Position numbers and translations under genes: made by a program
In this document: positions 33,179 to 35,162 of the stretch, in pieces
Numbering within the stretch: the first letter of the stretch is position 1
How the letters are laid out: the number at the start of each line of letters is the position of its first letter
Notes under the pieces: model-generated
Databases searched by the model: none
Seen by the model: the letters and a program-made list of their open reading frames with translations, nothing else
What the model was told of the DNA's origin: nothing
Source: Deltaproteobacteria bacterium
Lineage (GTDB): Bacteria > Desulfobacterota > Desulfobacteria > Desulfobacterales > Desulfosalsimonadaceae
DNA: 35,162 nt
Direction: 5' to 3'
Assembly (NCBI GenBank): GCA_013151835.1
Contig: JAADHK010000049.1
Span: forward strand, 1-35,162

Positions 33179-34570
33179 ATGTTTGCTAAAAATCTGGATA
33201 CGTACTGGAAAACGGTTTTTAATACCATTCAGGATGGTCTTATGATTATCGACAAGGCCGGCTCGATTGTGTCGGTAAACCGGGCGCTTGAATCAATTAC
33301 CGGCTATGGCCGGGATGAATTGATTGGAAAAACCTGTGCTATATTGAATTGTGATATTTGTGACAAAGCCCGGAGCAAGGATGTTCGTGGTGACCACTGG
33401 TGCATATTATTTCGAACCGGCAAAGTGCACAAAAAAAAATGCACATTTGAACGAAAAGACGGGACCTATGTTCATGCCTTGAAAAATGCAACGTTGCTGC
33501 ATGATAATACCGGAAAGATACTGGGCGCTGTGGAATCGGTCACAGATCTTACTGAAATAATAGAAAAAGATAATCAAATTGCTGCCTTCAGGCGTGAAAT
33601 GAAACTGGAAAATGGATTTCATGGATTGCTGGGCGCATCGGCAAATATGAAACAGACCTTTGATCTCATCGAAAATGCATCTCAATCTTCCGCGCCGATT
33701 ATTATTTACGGTGAAAGCGGGACCGGCAAGGAACTTGTTGCTGAATCGATCCACAGGATCGGCGAGCGCAGAGAAAAGCCCTTTGTAAAAATTAATTGTG
33801 CGGCGCTGACAGAATCCCTTTTGGAAAGCGAACTTTTCGGCCATGTAAAAGGCGCCTATACCGGTGCATATAAAGGGAGGTCCGGACGCTTTGAAATGGC
33901 CAGTGGTGGAGACATATTTCTTGATGAAATCGGGGATTTGCCGCTTTCCACCCAGGTAAAACTATTGCGTGTCCTGGAACAGAAAGTCATTGAGCGGGTG
34001 GGTGACAGCAGGCCGATCCCGGTGGATGTGCGCATTATATCGGCAACCAATCGCAATCTGCCGGACCTGGTGGAAAAAGGCAGATTCAGGGAGGATCTGT
34101 ATTTCAGAATCAATGTGATCCCTATTAATATCCCTCCGTTGCGAGAAAGAGCGGAAGATATCTCCATTTTGGCGGAATCCTTTTTTCAGCGAAATCGCCT
34201 GAAAACAGGAAAAAAAATTAAAGGAATCAACAAAGAAGTCATGGGTATTTTAATAAATTACAAATGGCCGGGAAATGTAAGGGAGCTGAAAAGTGTATTT
34301 GAATATGCATTTGTCACCTGCAATGAGTCTATGATTCAAGCGGAACATCTGCCGCCGAACATTATACAAGGCGTGAAACAATTCCATGTTACAGCCGCAA
34401 ACATTATGCCCCATAGGGATGAAATATTAAAAAGGAGTCTCATGGAAGCTTTGGAGCTGGCCAATGGCAATCAGTCAAAGGCGGCAAAGATTCTCAATGT
34501 ATCCAGGGTAACCATCTGGAATCGTATGAAAAAATTTAATATTAATTTTCATAAACAGATGGATGCCTAG
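33179..34570 (+). CDS. Sigma-54 enhancer-binding protein with Cys-rich PAS domain
   Basis: The 463-residue regulator has a PAS domain (about residues 5-130), an AAA+ domain (about 150-380) and a Fis-type HTH (about 427-452: NQSKAAKILNVSRVTIWNRM). The Walker A is GESGTGKE 178-185, the sigma-54 contact loop is GAYTGA 225-230 (Tyr for the usual Phe), the Walker B is GGDIFLDE 243-250, and RERAED carries an Arg finger region. The PAS has Cys53, 58, 61, 75 and 88, a pattern that could bind haem, Fe-S or a metal, or act as a thiol switch. It lies back-to-back with the sigma-54 promoter of the Hmc operon and is probably its activator. An AGGAGG precedes the ATG. Confidence 0.94.
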   Translation: MFAKNLDTYWKTVFNTIQDGLMIIDKAGSIVSVNRALESITGYGRDELIGKTCAILNCDICDKARSKDVRGDHWCILFRTGKVHKKKCTFERKDGTYVHALKNATLLHDNTGKILGAVESVTDLTEIIEKDNQIAAFRREMKLENGFHGLLGASANMKQTFDLIENASQSSAPIIIYGESGTGKELVAESIHRIGERREKPFVKINCAALTESLLESELFGHVKGAYTGAYKGRSGRFEMASGGDIFLDEIGDLPLSTQVKLLRVLEQKVIERVGDSRPIPVDVRIISATNRNLPDLVEKGRFREDLYFRINVIPINIPPLRERAEDISILAESFFQRNRLKTGKKIKGINKEVMGILINYKWPGNVRELKSVFEYAFVTCNESMIQAEHLPPNIIQGVKQFHVTAANIMPHRDEILKRSLMEALELANGNQSKAAKILNVSRVTIWNRMKKFNINFHKQMDA

Positions 34571-34618
34571 GCCATGAGTTCATCTGTTGCCGCCGCACAC
34601 ATTTGCTGCAGAGTGTAT

Positions 34619-35002
34619 TTATTGTCCTATAAGTTCCGCCACCATTTTAATCAGAGCCTCTTCATCAATTGGCTTATTTATAAAGCCTTCCGGTTCCGGA
34701 AACATATGAAGTTTTTTAAGAAATCTTCTCATCGGATCTCCTGCCGCAGTGACGACAATGACCGGAACATCCTTCAAATCCGCATCTTCTTTATACTGGC
34801 GGTAAGTTCGGACACCCGATTGATTGGGCATGGTAATATCTAAAGAAATCAAATCCGGCATTTCTTTTTTTGCCACATTAAAGCCTTCAACCCCGTCAAC
34901 GGCCGAGACGGTTTCGTATCCATTATCTTCAAAAAGAGTCGTCAGATATGTCAATACATCGGCCTCGTCATCAACAACCAGAATTTTCTTTTTATCCGCC
35001 AT
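34619..35002 (-). CDS. Orphan CheY-like response regulator
   Basis: The 127-residue single receiver domain has Asp11/Asp12, phospho-acceptor Asp55 (SLDITMP), Thr85 and Lys110. It has no output domain. It shares motifs with the rrf1-like regulator (MPDLIxLDxxMPxxSG, then DxPVIVxTA), so the two may be paralogues. Convergent to the enhancer-binding protein, with 48 bp between them. GGAGG lies upstream of the ATG. No histidine kinase is in the window. Confidence 0.9.
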   Translation of the reverse strand: MADKKKILVVDDEADVLTYLTTLFEDNGYETVSAVDGVEGFNVAKKEMPDLISLDITMPNQSGVRTYRQYKEDADLKDVPVIVVTAAGDPMRRFLKKLHMFPEPEGFINKPIDEEALIKMVAELIGQ

Positions 35003-35037
35003 GATTTTTCCTCCATTCGATATTATTAAGATGTTGA

Positions 35038-35071
35038 GTGTTAATCTTTATATAGCTTAACACATGTTAAG
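35038..35071. promoter_or_regulatory. Putative operator upstream of the second response regulator
   Basis: GTGTTAA (35038-35044) and the inverted repeat CTTAACA-CA-TGTTAAG (35056-35071) resemble the sites at 33113-33168: both contain AGCTTAAnAnnTGTTAA. They sit 36-69 bp upstream of the gene. No -24/-12 sequence is visible here. Confidence 0.5.
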
Positions 35072-35075
35072 TTTT

Positions 35076-35162
35076 GATGGCGTCGTAAAAAGTCCCATCT
35101 ACTGCGTTGTAGCGGGTCGCGAAATGCTCGGAATACTATATGTATGCCTCCGCTTTCGCGAC
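35076..35162. repeat. Long dispersed palindrome, family A (copy A4, cut by window edge)
   Basis: It begins GATGGCGTCGTAAAAAGTCC and follows the reverse complement of A2 to the last base (GCTTTCGCGAC) with only a few differences. The second arm is beyond the window. Confidence 0.85.

Overview
The window comes from the chromosome of a sulfate-reducing member of the Desulfobacterota, most likely a Desulfobacterales relative. The main evidence is a complete Hmc-type transmembrane redox operon with a 16-haem cytochrome c, which is characteristic of sulfate reducers. It is controlled by a sigma-54 promoter with a divergent enhancer-binding protein. Large dispersed palindromes of a style I associate with these genomes also fit. 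The species cannot be read from the sequence.

Layout. 1-4107: a partial TetR-type regulator, then gmd-fcl (GDP-mannose to GDP-L-fucose) and a membrane diguanylate cyclase. 4108-11437: leftward fusA2-like EF-G paralogue, and the xseA-xseB-ispA-dxs-tlyA block (exonuclease VII, isoprenoid precursors, rRNA methyltransferase). 11438-13044: a small conserved orphan and a Bax-inhibitor-1 membrane protein, set among short palindromic repeats. 13045-15632: an overlapping hexapeptide-repeat gene and glmM (amino-sugar supply). 15845-18578: a large palindrome, a DHH phosphoesterase and pgi. 18545-22689: leftward fabH, a SurA/PpiC-like parvulin, tRNA-Pro(CGG), purA and tadA.

22740-24584 is a small accessory insertion at tRNA-Arg(ACG). 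The 3' half of the tRNA, its terminator and about 110 bp of downstream sequence are duplicated as a 188-bp direct repeat. The repeats bracket a decayed REP-associated tyrosine transposase (RAYT) and a UPF0175/PIN (DUF3368) toxin-antitoxin-like pair. The second copy may be expressed as a small RNA made of a tRNA 3' half plus terminator.

24835-35002 is the most distinctive part. A leftward operon runs: TusA-fold protein lacking its catalytic Cys, hmcA (16 CxxCH), hmcB, hmcC, a 43-residue hmcD, a TmcD-like Trp-rich repeat protein, hmcE, hmcF, and an rrf1-like response regulator. It would carry electrons between periplasmic c-type cytochromes, the quinone pool and a cytoplasmic HdrD-like subunit. 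A near-perfect -24/-12 promoter lies upstream. A divergent PAS-AAA+-Fis activator with a five-Cys PAS domain, GTGTTAA-type sites, and a second orphan response regulator complete the control module.

Several kinds of dispersed repeat lie between the genes: a 127-158-bp palindrome family (four copies, one cut by the right edge), short GGAAGGC-tetraloop-GCCTTCC hairpins, and a 26-nt inverted pair. Two of these insertions supply the last codons and stop codon of the neighbouring gene.
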